Shown here one piece after another: positions 42,810 to 50,756 of a stretch of 64,000 nucleotides of DNA. The position numbers were made by a program, and so were the translations under genes. Position 1 is the stretch's first letter. Each line of letters starts with the position of its first letter. Source of the DNA: Methylobacterium tarhaniae (lineage in GTDB: Bacteria; Pseudomonadota; Alphaproteobacteria; Rhizobiales; Beijerinckiaceae); the NCBI RefSeq assembly GCF_001043955.1, contig NZ_LABZ01000129.1:1-64000 (forward strand), in the 5' to 3' direction. A model generated the notes under the pieces. That model was given only the letters and a program-made list of their open reading frames with translations, was not told the DNA's origin and ran no database searches.

Positions 42810-43220
42810 GGATCTGCTCGACGCCCTGTTCGCGTGAGGCGGCGACCTCTGTCGTGTCGTCCGCTGTTGTCACGACTTTGGACCCGCCCCGGCTCAGAAC
42901 GCCTTAAAAGGCAGCGTTAAGCGATGGTTGTGGCGGCACAGATGCGCCGAATGCTCAACGGATCCTTGTCCCGAACCGATTCATTTATCGTTCACCGCCA
43001 GGACATGGCATCGGTGCGGTGCGAAACGCTTCGCTAAGACAATGCGGCATCGCTGCCACCGCGTCCCGGCCAAGGCGTCCTTGTGGGGTGCGGTGGCGGC
43101 GCCTACAACGGGGGAACGCCGTTGTCCCGTGCGCAAATCGGTGCCCGCCGCGGCGCTGCCGGGCGCTCCCATCGAACCTTCCTCCTCGAACCCCTCCTCC
43201 TCGAACCCTGGCGGCCGACC
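42810..43220. other. 411-base gap upstream of the phosphatase gene
   Basis: No supported gene. It contains TTAAAAGGCAGCGTTAAG near 42903, probably part of a promoter region for one of the flanking genes, and a 15-base tandem duplication (CCTCCTCGAACC..) around 43180-43210 just before the ATG of the next gene. An open frame runs from 43083 in phase with the phosphatase but has no family sequence or clear ribosome-binding site. I see no clear structured RNA. Confidence 0.5.
43180..43211 (+). repeat. 15-base tandem duplication before the phosphatase start
   Basis: The unit TCCTCCTCGAACCC(C/T) occurs twice in a row at about 43180-43209, directly upstream of the GCGGCCGACC leader and the ATG at 43221. 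In the overlapping open frame it encodes LLEP-LLLEP. It is another member of the ~15-base duplications seen at gene edges in this window. Confidence 0.75.
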
Positions 43221-44033
43221 ATGCCTCTCCCCGACGACGTGCGCCCGCTTCTGCCCCAGATCCGAGCGATCATCCGTGAGGCCGCGTTGCTGGCGCTGCC
43301 GTATTTCCGGCAGGGCCAGCGCACCAGCGCCCGGGTCTGGAGCAAGGCCGGCGGCTCGCCGGTCACGGAGGCCGACGTGACGGTGGACACCTTCCTGAAG
43401 GTGCGCCTGAGCGAGCTGATTCCCGGGGCGGCCTGGCTGTCGGAGGAGACCCGCGACGACCCGGTCCGCCTCGCCCACGACCTCGTCTGGATCGTCGATC
43501 CGATCGACGGCACCCGCGCCTTCCTGTCGGGCGATCCCGACTGGTCGATCGCCGTGGCGCTGCTCGCCCATGGCGAGCCGGTCCTCGGCCACGTCGCCGC
43601 GCCGGTCACCGCGACGCTCTACGAGGCCGTGGCCGGGGAGGGCGCGACGAAGGACGATGTGCCGATCCGTGTCTCCGCCCAGGAGGGTCTGGCCGGCGCC
43701 CGGGTCACCGGCCCGAAGCCGATGGCCGACCGGCTCGAGCGGCAAGCCGGTCTCGCCGGCACGCCGGGCGCGCTGGTGCGCCTGCCTCGCATCCCATCGC
43801 TCGCCCTGCGCCTGGTGCGGGTCGCCGAGGGCCTGGTCGATGTCGGGCTGGTCTCGTCGGACGCCCGCGACTGGGACCTCGCCGGCGCCGACCTGATCCT
43901 GCGAGAGGCCGGCGGAGCCGTGCTCGGCCTCGACGGCCGCGCCCCGGTCTACAACCGGCGCGAGCCGATCCACGGCGAGCTGGTCGCCCTGCCGCAGGGC
44001 TTGCGGGAGGCGGTGCTGGCGGGGCTTGCCTGA
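43221..44033 (+). CDS. Inositol-monophosphatase-superfamily phosphatase, CysQ-like
   Basis: 270-residue Mg-dependent phosphatase. Metal-binding motifs are intact: 'GSPVTEADVTVD' (motif 1 region), 'WLSEETRDD' (Glu), 'WIVDPIDGTRAF' (IMPase/CysQ signature, DPIDGT) and a late 'DARDWDLAGADLILREAGG' ('WD' motif). CysQ-type enzymes cleave 3'-phosphoadenosine 5'-phosphate, a by-product of sulfate assimilation; the sequence cannot exclude inositol or histidinol phosphatase activity. The ATG at 43221 starts the normal domain. No sulfate genes are nearby. Confidence 0.85.
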   Translation: MPLPDDVRPLLPQIRAIIREAALLALPYFRQGQRTSARVWSKAGGSPVTEADVTVDTFLKVRLSELIPGAAWLSEETRDDPVRLAHDLVWIVDPIDGTRAFLSGDPDWSIAVALLAHGEPVLGHVAAPVTATLYEAVAGEGATKDDVPIRVSAQEGLAGARVTGPKPMADRLERQAGLAGTPGALVRLPRIPSLALRLVRVAEGLVDVGLVSSDARDWDLAGADLILREAGGAVLGLDGRAPVYNRREPIHGELVALPQGLREAVLAGLA

Positions 44034-44154
44034 TGTCCCTCGCGATCGTCTGCGCGACATAGGAATGGGCCGCGGACCATCGTGCGAACCCCGGGGATGA
44101 TCGGAGCCGGCCTCGGCCGTTGCCCTCACGGTCGATCGGCGCCACCTTGCGGGC

Positions 44155-44697
44155 ATGACCCGCGACGACACCGCCCTCTCCAAGACCCTGTCCTACTGGC
44201 TGCGTCACAAGCCTGAATCGGCCGACCTCGACCTCGACCCTGCCGGCTGGGCGAGGGTCGATGCCGTGCTCGCGGCCTTCGAAGCCGGGGGCCGACGCGT
44301 CGACTGGGAGACCCTGCTGCGCGTCGTCGAGACGAACGACAAGGCGCGCTTCGAGCTCAGTGCCGATGCCGGGTCGATCCGGGCGCGCCAGGGCCATTCG
44401 GTGACGGTTGCCGGCGACTGGAGCCGGTCCGATCCGCCCGACCATCTCTGGCACGGCACCGTCGAACGGGTTTGGCCGGCGATCCTGGCCGAGGGCCTGC
44501 AGCCGATGGCGCGCCACCACGTCCATCTCTCACCCGATCCGGACACCGCCGCGCGGGTCGGTGCGCGCCGCGGCCGACCGGTGGTGCTGCGCGTCGCGGC
44601 CGGGCGCCTGGCGGCGGCGGGGCACCCGTTCTGGGTGACGGGCAACGGCGTCTGGCTCGCCGAGCATGTCCCGCCGGACGCGATCACGCGTAGCTAG
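44155..44697 (+). CDS. kptA: RNA 2'-phosphotransferase (Tpt1/KptA)
   Basis: 180-residue Tpt1-family enzyme that removes an internal 2'-phosphate from RNA using NAD+, giving ADP-ribose 1'',2''-cyclic phosphate. Conserved segments are 'LSKTLSYWLRHKPES' (Arg-His near 17-18), 'WARVDAVL', 'HLWHGTVERVWPAILAEGL' and 'HHVHLSPD', where the conserved Arg/His contact NAD and the phosphate. Bacteria lack the eukaryotic tRNA-splicing step that makes its known substrate, so its natural target here is unclear. ATG at 44155 lies in a small gap of about 120 bases after the phosphatase. Confidence 0.88.
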   Translation: MTRDDTALSKTLSYWLRHKPESADLDLDPAGWARVDAVLAAFEAGGRRVDWETLLRVVETNDKARFELSADAGSIRARQGHSVTVAGDWSRSDPPDHLWHGTVERVWPAILAEGLQPMARHHVHLSPDPDTAARVGARRGRPVVLRVAAGRLAAAGHPFWVTGNGVWLAEHVPPDAITRS

Positions 44698-44805
44698 AGC
44701 GGCGCTCGATCATGGTGCAATCGGGCGCGGCTCCCGGTCTTCGAGTTCGTCGCATCTTCTACGACGAACCGGGATCCGCTTCGTCGGAAAACGCTCCGGC
44801 CGCCG

Positions 44806-45078
44806 CTACCGCGCCTCCCGCTTCTCCAGCGCCGTCTTCACCTGCTTCAGCTGGTCGAACACCGCGCTCGGCGTGGTGCCGAAGAACGCGAAGCCCGCAT
44901 TGATCGCCCAGTAGCCGGCGATCAGGATCAGCGGCACCAGGATCCACCCCAGGATCTCCTCGCCGATCTTGCGACGACGACGGCGCTGCCGGCGCTTCTC
45001 GCGCCGGGTCAGCTTCGGGGAGGGCGGGATCACCGTCGCGGCCGGGGCGAGGGGGCCCTCGTTGAGATCTCCGCTCAT
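44806..45078 (-). CDS. 90-residue single-pass membrane protein
   Basis: A cytoplasmic N-terminus with a very basic stretch ('KLTRREKRRQRRRRRKIGEE') is followed by one hydrophobic helix ('ILGWILVPLILIAGYWAINAGFAFFG') and a C-terminal amphipathic end ('FDQLKQVKTALEKREAR'). The positive-inside rule puts the N-terminus in the cytoplasm. It is conserved in composition among Methylobacterium proteins of unknown function. It is separated from the convergent kptA by about 108 bases. No catalytic motif; function unknown. Confidence 0.6.
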   Translation of the reverse strand: MSGDLNEGPLAPAATVIPPSPKLTRREKRRQRRRRRKIGEEILGWILVPLILIAGYWAINAGFAFFGTTPSAVFDQLKQVKTALEKREAR

Positions 45079-45178
45079 GGGAACACTCTCATGGGGATCG
45101 TCTCACGTCTCCTGGCGCAGGGGCATGCCCTTGCATGTCCATCACGGGGCGAACCGCTCGAAGGGCAGCCGCTCAAAA

Positions 45179-45213
45179 GCGCATCCCGGCGGGGAGGCCC
45201 CGCCGGGATGCGC
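45179..45213. terminator. 16-base-stem hairpin downstream of clpA
   Basis: GCGCATCCCGGCGGGG and CCCCGCCGGGATGCGC pair perfectly around an AGG loop. It lies 78 bases past the clpA stop codon (minus strand) and has TTTTGAGCGGC beyond it in that direction, the usual intrinsic terminator form. A second, imperfect GGGATCGAG/CTCGATCCC hairpin lies at about 45252-45275. Confidence 0.82.
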
Positions 45214-45290
45214 GCGTCTCAGGGGAGCCTCATACACGGGAGGCGGGCCGGGATCGAGAGGTCAACCCTCGATCCCCGATCCCCGCCGGG

Positions 45291-47768
45291 TCAGGCCCGC
45301 ACCAGCGGCACCTTCGGCACGGTGCGGACCCCGCCCTCGCCGCCGCCCGAGCCGCCGTCCTTCGGCTTCTTCGGCGCGGCGCGGGGGCGCTTCTGCTTCT
45401 TCGCGGCGTTCTTGGCCGCCTTCTTGGCCGCGATCGTCACGTCCTTCTCGGGCCGCGGCGTCACCGGGCCGGCCGGGAAGACGAAGCCGAGGCTCGGCTT
45501 CTCGCCCTCGGGCCGCTTGACGATCACCCGGACCGCGCCGCCGTCCTTGAGCTTGCCGAACAGCACCTCGTCGGCGAGCGGGGTCTTGATGGTCGACTGG
45601 ATCAGGCGGGCCATCGGGCGGGCACCCATGGCCTCGTCGTAGCCGTTCTCGACCAGCCAGTCCCGCGCCTCGTCCGACAGCTCGATGGTGACGTTGCGGT
45701 CGGCGAGCTGGGCTTCGAGCTGGAGCACGAACTTGTCGACGACCTTGGCCACCACCTCCTTCGGCAGGTGGCCGAAGGACACGGTCGCATCGAGGCGGTT
45801 GCGGAATTCCGGGGCGAACAGGCGGTTGATCGCCTCCTGGTCGTCGCCGGTGCGCTTGTTCTGGGTGAAGCCGAACGCCGCCTTGGCGAGGTCGGCCGCG
45901 CCCGCATTCGTCGTCATGATGATGATGACGTTGCGAAAATCGACCTGCTTGCCGTTATGGTCGGTCAGCTTGCCGTGGTCCATCACCTGCAACAGGATGT
46001 TGAACAGGTCCGGATGGGCCTTCTCGATCTCGTCGAGCAGCAGCACGCAATGCGGGTGCTGGTCGATGCCGTCGGTGAGCAACCCGCCCTGGTCGAAGCC
46101 GACATAGCCCGGAGGGGCGCCGATCAGCCGCGAGACGGTGTGCCGCTCCATGTATTCCGACATGTCGAAGCGCAGCATCTCGACGCCGAGGCTCGACGCC
46201 AGCTGCTTGGCCGCTTCCGTCTTGCCGACGCCGGTCGGTCCGGCGAACAGGTAGGCGCCGATCGGCTTGTCGGGGTCGCGCAGGCCCGCCCGGGCGAGCT
46301 TGATCGAGGCGGTCAGCGCGTCGATGGCGGCGTCCTGGCCGTAGACCACCCGCTTCAGGTTGTCGGTGAGGTGGGCGAGCACCTCCGCGTCGTCCTTCGA
46401 GACGGTCTTCGGCGGGATACGGGCCATCGTGGCGATGGTCGCCTCGATCTCCTTCACGCCGATCGTGCGCTTGCGCCGTCCCTCCGGCACCAGCATCTGC
46501 GAGGCGCCGGTCTCGTCGATCACGTCGATCGCCTTGTCCGGCAGCTTGCGGTCGTTGATGTAGCGCGCCGACAGCTCGACCGCGGCCTTCACGGCCTCGG
46601 TCGTGTACTTGAGCTTGTGGAACTCCTCGAAGGACGGGCGCAGGCCCTTCAGGATCTCGATCGCGTCCGGGATCGACGGCTCGTTGACGTCGATCTTCTG
46701 GAAGCGGCGGACCAGGGCCCGGTCCTTCTCGAAGTACTGGCGGTACTCCTTGTAGGTGGTCGAGCCGATGCAGCGCAAGGAGCCCGAGGCCAGCGCCGGC
46801 TTCAGGAGGTTCGAGGCGTCCATCGCGCCGCCCGAGGTCGCACCGGCGCCGATCACCGTGTGGATCTCGTCGATGAACATGATGGCGTTCGGATGCGCCT
46901 CGATCTCCTTCATCACCTGCTTGAGGCGCTCCTCGAAGTCGCCGCGGTAGCGGGTGCCGGCGAGCAGCGTGCCCATGTCGAGGGAGAAGACGGTCGCGTC
47001 CGCCAGGACCTCCGGCACCTCGTGCTGGATGATCTTGCGGGCCAGCCCCTCCGCGATGGCGGTCTTGCCGACGCCGGGATCGCCCACCAGCAGCGGGTTG
47101 TTCTTCTGCCGGCGGCACAGCACCTGGATCGTGCGCTGGACCTCGTTCTCGCGGCCGATCAGCGGGTCGATCTTGCCGTCGCGGGCCTTCTTGTTGAGGT
47201 TGACGCAGTAGGCGTCGAGGGCGTCGCCCTTCTTCTTCTGGCCGCCGCGCTCCTCCTCGGCCCCGCTCGGGCGCTCGGTCGGGCCGTCCTCGTCGGCGCC
47301 GCGCACCGGCTTGCCCTCGGACAGGCCGGGGCGCTTGGCGATGCCGTGGCTGATGTAGTTGACCGCGTCGTAGCGGGTCATGTCCTGCTCTTGCAGGAAG
47401 TAGGCGGCGTGGCTCTCGCGCTCGGCGAAGATCGCCACCAGCACGTTGGCGCCGGTGACCTCCTCTCTCCCTGAGGACTGCACGTGGATCACCGCGCGCT
47501 GGATCACGCGCTGAAAGCCCGCCGTGGGCTTGGCGTCCTGCCGCCCGTCCCCCGTGAGGTTGGCGAGCTCGGTGTCGATGTACTCGACGAGATTGCGCTT
47601 CAGCAGGTCGACGTCGACGTTGCAGGCCCGCATGACGGCGGCCGCGTCCTGGTCGTCGACCAGGGCCAGCAGGAGATGTTCGAGCGTGGCATATTCGTGC
47701 CGGCGCTCGCCCGCCAGCGCCAGGGCGCGGTGAAGAGCTTGTTCAAGGCTGCGTGAGAAGCTGGGCAA
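45291..47768 (-). CDS. clpA: ATP-dependent Clp protease ATP-binding subunit ClpA
   Basis: 825-residue AAA+ unfoldase that feeds proteins into ClpP. The N-terminal Clp-N domain (residues 1-150, 'FSRSLEQALHRALALAGER') binds ClpS; AAA module 1 has Walker A 'GDPGVGKT' at 229-236 and Walker B 'IMFIDE'; AAA module 2 has Walker A 'GPTGVGKT' at 510-517, Walker B 'VLLLDE' at 575-580 and pore loop 'GYVGFD'. A ClpP-binding tripeptide reads FGF at 632-634 where E. coli has IGL. The C-terminus has an unusual Lys/Ala/Pro tail of about 45 residues. It is 21 bases downstream of clpS, so the two form an operon. Confidence 0.96.
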   Translation of the reverse strand: MPSFSRSLEQALHRALALAGERRHEYATLEHLLLALVDDQDAAAVMRACNVDVDLLKRNLVEYIDTELANLTGDGRQDAKPTAGFQRVIQRAVIHVQSSGREEVTGANVLVAIFAERESHAAYFLQEQDMTRYDAVNYISHGIAKRPGLSEGKPVRGADEDGPTERPSGAEEERGGQKKKGDALDAYCVNLNKKARDGKIDPLIGRENEVQRTIQVLCRRQKNNPLLVGDPGVGKTAIAEGLARKIIQHEVPEVLADATVFSLDMGTLLAGTRYRGDFEERLKQVMKEIEAHPNAIMFIDEIHTVIGAGATSGGAMDASNLLKPALASGSLRCIGSTTYKEYRQYFEKDRALVRRFQKIDVNEPSIPDAIEILKGLRPSFEEFHKLKYTTEAVKAAVELSARYINDRKLPDKAIDVIDETGASQMLVPEGRRKRTIGVKEIEATIATMARIPPKTVSKDDAEVLAHLTDNLKRVVYGQDAAIDALTASIKLARAGLRDPDKPIGAYLFAGPTGVGKTEAAKQLASSLGVEMLRFDMSEYMERHTVSRLIGAPPGYVGFDQGGLLTDGIDQHPHCVLLLDEIEKAHPDLFNILLQVMDHGKLTDHNGKQVDFRNVIIIMTTNAGAADLAKAAFGFTQNKRTGDDQEAINRLFAPEFRNRLDATVSFGHLPKEVVAKVVDKFVLQLEAQLADRNVTIELSDEARDWLVENGYDEAMGARPMARLIQSTIKTPLADEVLFGKLKDGGAVRVIVKRPEGEKPSLGFVFPAGPVTPRPEKDVTIAAKKAAKNAAKKQKRPRAAPKKPKDGGSGGGEGGVRTVPKVPLVRA

Positions 47769-47789
47769 AGCGGGCCTCTTAGCTGGTGC

Positions 47790-48167
47790 CTATTTCTTTT
47801 CCATGACGCATTGCAGAGGATGTTGGTGTTTCCGCGCAAAGTCCATGACCTGCGTCACCTTGGTCTCGGCGACCTCGTAGGTGAATATGCCGCACTCGCC
47901 GACGCCGTTCTGGTGGACGTGCAGCATGATGCGGGTCGCGTCCTCACGCGATTTGTTGAAGAAGCGCTCGACCACGTGGACCACGAATTCCATCGGGGTG
48001 TAGTCGTCGTTGAGGAGCAGCACGCGGTAGAGGTTGGGCCGCTTCGTGCGCGGCTTCGTCCGCGTGATCACGGCGGTTCCCGATCGCCCGTCGCCGTTGC
48101 CGGGGGCGCGGGGGTTGGCCGCGACCGGCCTGGTGGAGGGTTCTCCCTGCCTCGGGACCTGAGCCAT
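47790..48167 (-). CDS. clpS: ClpS adaptor of the ClpAP protease
   Basis: 125-residue N-degron adaptor that delivers proteins with Phe/Leu/Tyr/Trp N-termini to ClpA. The conserved core '[25 protein letters not shown]' (with the NDDYTPM substrate pocket), '[20 protein letters not shown]' and the C-terminal '[10 protein letters not shown]' are present. The first ~40 residues are disordered and Pro/Arg-rich. The ATG at 48167 is used; the basic '[15 protein letters not shown]' link starts the fold. clpA follows on the same strand after 21 bases. Confidence 0.94.
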   Translation of the reverse strand: MAQVPRQGEPSTRPVAANPRAPGNGDGRSGTAVITRTKPRTKRPNLYRVLLLNDDYTPMEFVVHVVERFFNKSREDATRIMLHVHQNGVGECGIFTYEVAETKVTQVMDFARKHQHPLQCVMEKK

Positions 48168-48361
48168 CTGAATCGTACCGACCTCGCTCTGGCGACCGCG
48201 CCGAGCCGCCCCGGCCCCCTCCGGCAGGGAGCGCGTGCGGTGGTGCGGATCGGCAGCCTATCACGTCGGCTGCCGGTGCCGAGCCTAATCTATAGGCCGA
48301 GCCGTCGCTTCGCCAGTCGGCTGCGCGCTCTTGTCGTGCAAGGTCCCATCGCAAGCCCCAT

Positions 48362-48419
48362 CCCGCTCCCCGCGCGCGGGGAGCCCTGATCCCGCTCCCC
48401 GCGCGCGGGGAGCCCTGAA
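48362..48419. repeat. 29-base palindromic unit, two tandem copies
   Basis: Two direct copies of CCCGCTCCCCGCGCGCGGGG plus AGCCCTGAT (second copy ends TGAA). Each holds a GC-only stem with arms CTCCCCGCG/CGCGGGGAG. Similar GC palindromes recur in this window between genes. Confidence 0.8.
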
Positions 48420-48424
48420 CGCAC

Positions 48425-48454
48425 GCGACCGGCACGGGATCCCGTGCCGGTCGC
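48425..48454 (-). terminator. Perfect 30-base palindrome downstream of the phasin gene
   Basis: Arms GCGACCGGCACGGGA and TCCCGTGCCGGTCGC join without a loop gap, giving a 12-15-base stem in RNA. It starts 54 bases past the phasin stop codon (minus strand). There is no T-run in that direction, so it may stall RNA polymerase or stabilise the 3' end rather than act as a classic intrinsic terminator. Confidence 0.65.
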
Positions 48455-48508
48455 GGTGAAGGTCTCGATGGGGGAGGGGCGGCCGCGGAAGGCCGCCCGC
48501 CGTCGCGC

Positions 48509-48949
48509 TTACGCGGCGTTCTGGATCTTGGTGGTCTCGGTCTCAACCTTCTTCAGGCCGTCCTTGGCGGCCGCGAAGGCGCGGTCCTGGGCCTTGGCGA
48601 CCTGCTCCTGGGCCTGGGCGACGAAGCCCTCGAACGGCTTCGCCATCTCCTTGGCGAGGTTCTGGTAGAGCTCGGTCATCTTGGTGGTCTGGGCCACGAG
48701 GCGCTCGTAGGAGGTCTTCACGTACTCGGTCTGGATCTCGAGCGCCTTGTCGAACGAGCGCACGCCGGCGAGCTTCTCGAGGGTCGCGGTGCCGTGCTCG
48801 AAAGACTGCTTGGCGAAGTCGGTCGCCTCGACGGCGATCGCCTGGCTGGCCTTCGACAGGGTGCCGAAGCTGCGCAGCACCGCGTCCATGCCGTCCTTGC
48901 CGAACTTCTGGGCGGCCTCGGCCTGCTGGCTGATGGTCTGCTGGTTCAT
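48509..48949 (-). CDS. Phasin (PHA-granule-associated protein)
   Basis: 146-residue amphipathic helical protein of the Phasin_2 family: 'QKFGKDGMDAVLRSFGTLSKASQAIAVEATDFAKQSFEHGTATLEKLAGV', then 'QTEYVKTSYERLVAQTTKMTELYQNLAKEMAKPFEGFV' and a charged Ala/Lys tail. Phasins coat polyhydroxybutyrate granules. The start at 48949 gives the usual 'MNQQTISQQ' beginning; a longer frame to 49063 adds a basic, cysteine-containing extension that does not fit. Two GTGC-N3-GCAC dyads lie upstream (49041, 49073), likely sites for a PhaR-type repressor. Divergent from the D,D-carboxypeptidase gene. Confidence 0.87.
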   Translation of the reverse strand: MNQQTISQQAEAAQKFGKDGMDAVLRSFGTLSKASQAIAVEATDFAKQSFEHGTATLEKLAGVRSFDKALEIQTEYVKTSYERLVAQTTKMTELYQNLAKEMAKPFEGFVAQAQEQVAKAQDRAFAAAKDGLKKVETETTKIQNAA

Positions 48950-49255
48950 GATGTGGTGGCACCCCGGGCGGGCGCCCCTCCTCGCGCGGCGGTCGGGCTC
49001 GACGAGGCACCCGCGCGTCGCGCCCCGCTGACCGCAATATGTGCACCGCACAAAATTCGTCAAGCCCGGATGGTGCGCCGCACAATCGGTCGAATTCGAG
49101 CGTTGGAATTCGACTCCGATTAACCGGGGCGTAACCGCGCCTCCCTAGCCTGATTGACAGTGATGCCGCTGCGCCACGCCCTCCCGGGCGGCGCCGGCGG
49201 TCCGGGCGCCGCCACGTCGCGGGTGCCCTCGTCAATCGAACGAGGTATGTGCGTG
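48950..49255. other. Divergent promoter region of phasin and D,D-carboxypeptidase genes
   Basis: The 306 bases hold no gene I can support. They contain two dyads described at 49041, a TTAACC..GGGGCGTAACC segment near 49120-49135, and a GATTGACAGTGATG segment near 49150-49164 resembling a -35 element for the plus-strand gene. Exact start sites cannot be told from sequence alone. Confidence 0.55.
49041..49083. promoter_or_regulatory. Paired GTGC-N3-GCAC dyads, candidate PhaR operators
   Basis: GTGCACCGCAC at 49041-49051 and GTGCGCCGCAC at 49073-49083 are each inverted repeats (GTGC, 3-base spacer, GCAC), and each is followed by AA or AAA. They are 32 bases apart, about three helical turns, and lie 92-134 bases upstream of the phasin start. 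PhaR proteins of PHA-storing alphaproteobacteria recognise TGC/GCA dyads upstream of phasin genes, so these fit that role; this is motif-based inference. Confidence 0.6.
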
Positions 49256-50743
49256 ATGCGTTGCGTTCACGGCCAATCTGGACCCGCGCTGCCGGCCGTG
49301 CTCGCCGCCGCGGCGGTGCTGACGGCGCTCACCGCCTCGCCCGCCGAGGCGCGCCGGCGCGCCCATCACGGCGGCGGCGGTGGCTACAACCCGCCCTACG
49401 CGGCGATGGTCGTCGATGCGAAGACCGGCCGCGTGATGCACGCGGTCAACGAGGACGCCCTGCGCCATCCGGCCTCGATCACCAAGGTGATGACGCTCTA
49501 CCTGCTGTTCGAACAGCTCGAGCGCGGCAAGATGGATCTCGACACCCCGCTGCAGATCTCGGCCAACGCCGCCCGCATGCCGCCCTCCAAGCTCGGCGTG
49601 CGTCCGGGCTCGACCGTCACGGTCGAGGAGGCCATCAAGGCGCTGGTGACGAAGTCGGCCAACGACATCGCCTGCGCCATCGGCGAGAACATCGCCGGCT
49701 CCGAGCCGGCCTTCGCCGAGATGATGACCCGCAAGGCCCATGCCCTCGGCATGACGCGCACCCACTACGCCAACGCGTCGGGCCTGCCGGATTCCGACCA
49801 GATCACCACCGCCCGCGACCTGACGATCCTGGCCCGCGCGATCCAGGACCGGTTCCCGAAATATTACCGCTACTTCCAGACCCGCTCCTTCGCCTTCAAG
49901 GGCCGGGTGATCGGCAACCACAACCACCTGCTCGGCCGGGTCGAGGGCGTCGACGGCATCAAGACCGGCTACACCCGCGATTCGGGCTTCAACCTGATGA
50001 CCTCGGCCCGCACCAGCGACCGCCACATCGTGGCGGTGGTGCTCGGCGGCAAGTCGGTGGCGAGCCGCGACACCATCATGGCCAAGCTCGTCCGGGCCAA
50101 CCTGCCGGTGGCCTATGCGGGTGCCCGCACCTCGGCCCCGGTGGTCGAGGTGGCCGAGCGGCCGCGCCCCGCGGTGGTCGCCGAGCGCCCGGTCGCGACC
50201 CGCACCCTCGTGGCCTCCGCCGACGACGACGCGGTCGAGACCACGAACTCCACCGGCCAGCCCCTCGACATCGCGCCCCGCGGCGGCGCCACGCCGCAAT
50301 CCTCGCCGAAGTGGCGTGCGGGCGCCGTCGGCGCCGTGCCGGCCAGCGCCCAGGCCTACGCCGCCGCCGGCGCCGCGCCGGCCTTCCCGGGCCCCGGGAC
50401 CAAGTACGCCTCGCGCCTGCCGGCCTCCGAGCCCGGCGAGGCCCGCGCGCCGGCCCCGCGCGAGGCCGCCGCGCCCGCCGCCAAGCCCGTCACGGTGACT
50501 CCCTGGGTGATCCAGCTCGGCGCCATGGACGACGAAGGCAAGGCGAAGTCGATGCTCGCCGATGCGCGCCAGCGCAGCGGCGGGGCGCTCGGCAAGGCGG
50601 CCCCCTTCACCGAGCGGGTGACCCATGGCGGCACCACGCTGTTCCGCGCCCGCTTCTCCGGCTTCTCGGAGGCGGAGGCCGCGCAGGATGCCTGCCGGGC
50701 GCTCAAGCGGAACGGCTTCACCTGCTTCGCAACCCGGAGCTAG
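49256..50743 (+). CDS. D-alanyl-D-alanine carboxypeptidase with SPOR domain
   Basis: 495-residue exported penicillin-binding protein of the S11 family. Signal peptide to about residue 31. Motifs: S74-x-x-K77 in 'PASITKVM', S134-A-N in 'KSANDIA' and K236-T-G in 'DGIKTGYT'. It trims the terminal D-Ala of peptidoglycan stem peptides in the periplasm. A long Pro/Ala-rich linker (about 300-410) leads to a C-terminal SPOR domain ('PWVIQLGAMDDEGKAKSMLADAR'), which targets denuded septal peptidoglycan. ATG at 49256, ten bases after GAGG; ATG at 49247 is closer to the ribosome-binding site but too near. Confidence 0.93.
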   Translation: MRCVHGQSGPALPAVLAAAAVLTALTASPAEARRRAHHGGGGGYNPPYAAMVVDAKTGRVMHAVNEDALRHPASITKVMTLYLLFEQLERGKMDLDTPLQISANAARMPPSKLGVRPGSTVTVEEAIKALVTKSANDIACAIGENIAGSEPAFAEMMTRKAHALGMTRTHYANASGLPDSDQITTARDLTILARAIQDRFPKYYRYFQTRSFAFKGRVIGNHNHLLGRVEGVDGIKTGYTRDSGFNLMTSARTSDRHIVAVVLGGKSVASRDTIMAKLVRANLPVAYAGARTSAPVVEVAERPRPAVVAERPVATRTLVASADDDAVETTNSTGQPLDIAPRGGATPQSSPKWRAGAVGAVPASAQAYAAAGAAPAFPGPGTKYASRLPASEPGEARAPAPREAAAPAAKPVTVTPWVIQLGAMDDEGKAKSMLADARQRSGGALGKAAPFTERVTHGGTTLFRARFSGFSEAEAAQDACRALKRNGFTCFATRS

Positions 50744-50756
50744 CACGGGGTTCGCT

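Larger units (their letters stand above)
48168..48508. other. 341-base gap with tandem palindromes between phasin and clpS
   Basis: The region carries a 29-base unit repeated in tandem: CCCGCTCCCCGCGCGCGGGG.. starting at 48362 and 48391, each able to fold into a CTCCCCGCGCGCGGGGAG hairpin. It is followed by the perfect 30-base palindrome at 48425-48454. No gene is supported; the palindromes likely end the phasin transcript, and the remainder is the clpS promoter region. Confidence 0.6.

Noticed and set aside
45135..47474. 779-residue plus-strand open frame over clpA
   Set aside because: clpA on the minus strand is unambiguous; the other frame lacks any recognisable domain.
48362..48419. Possible CRISPR-like repeats
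   Set aside because: Only two direct copies without spacers; each is a palindrome and there are no cas genes.
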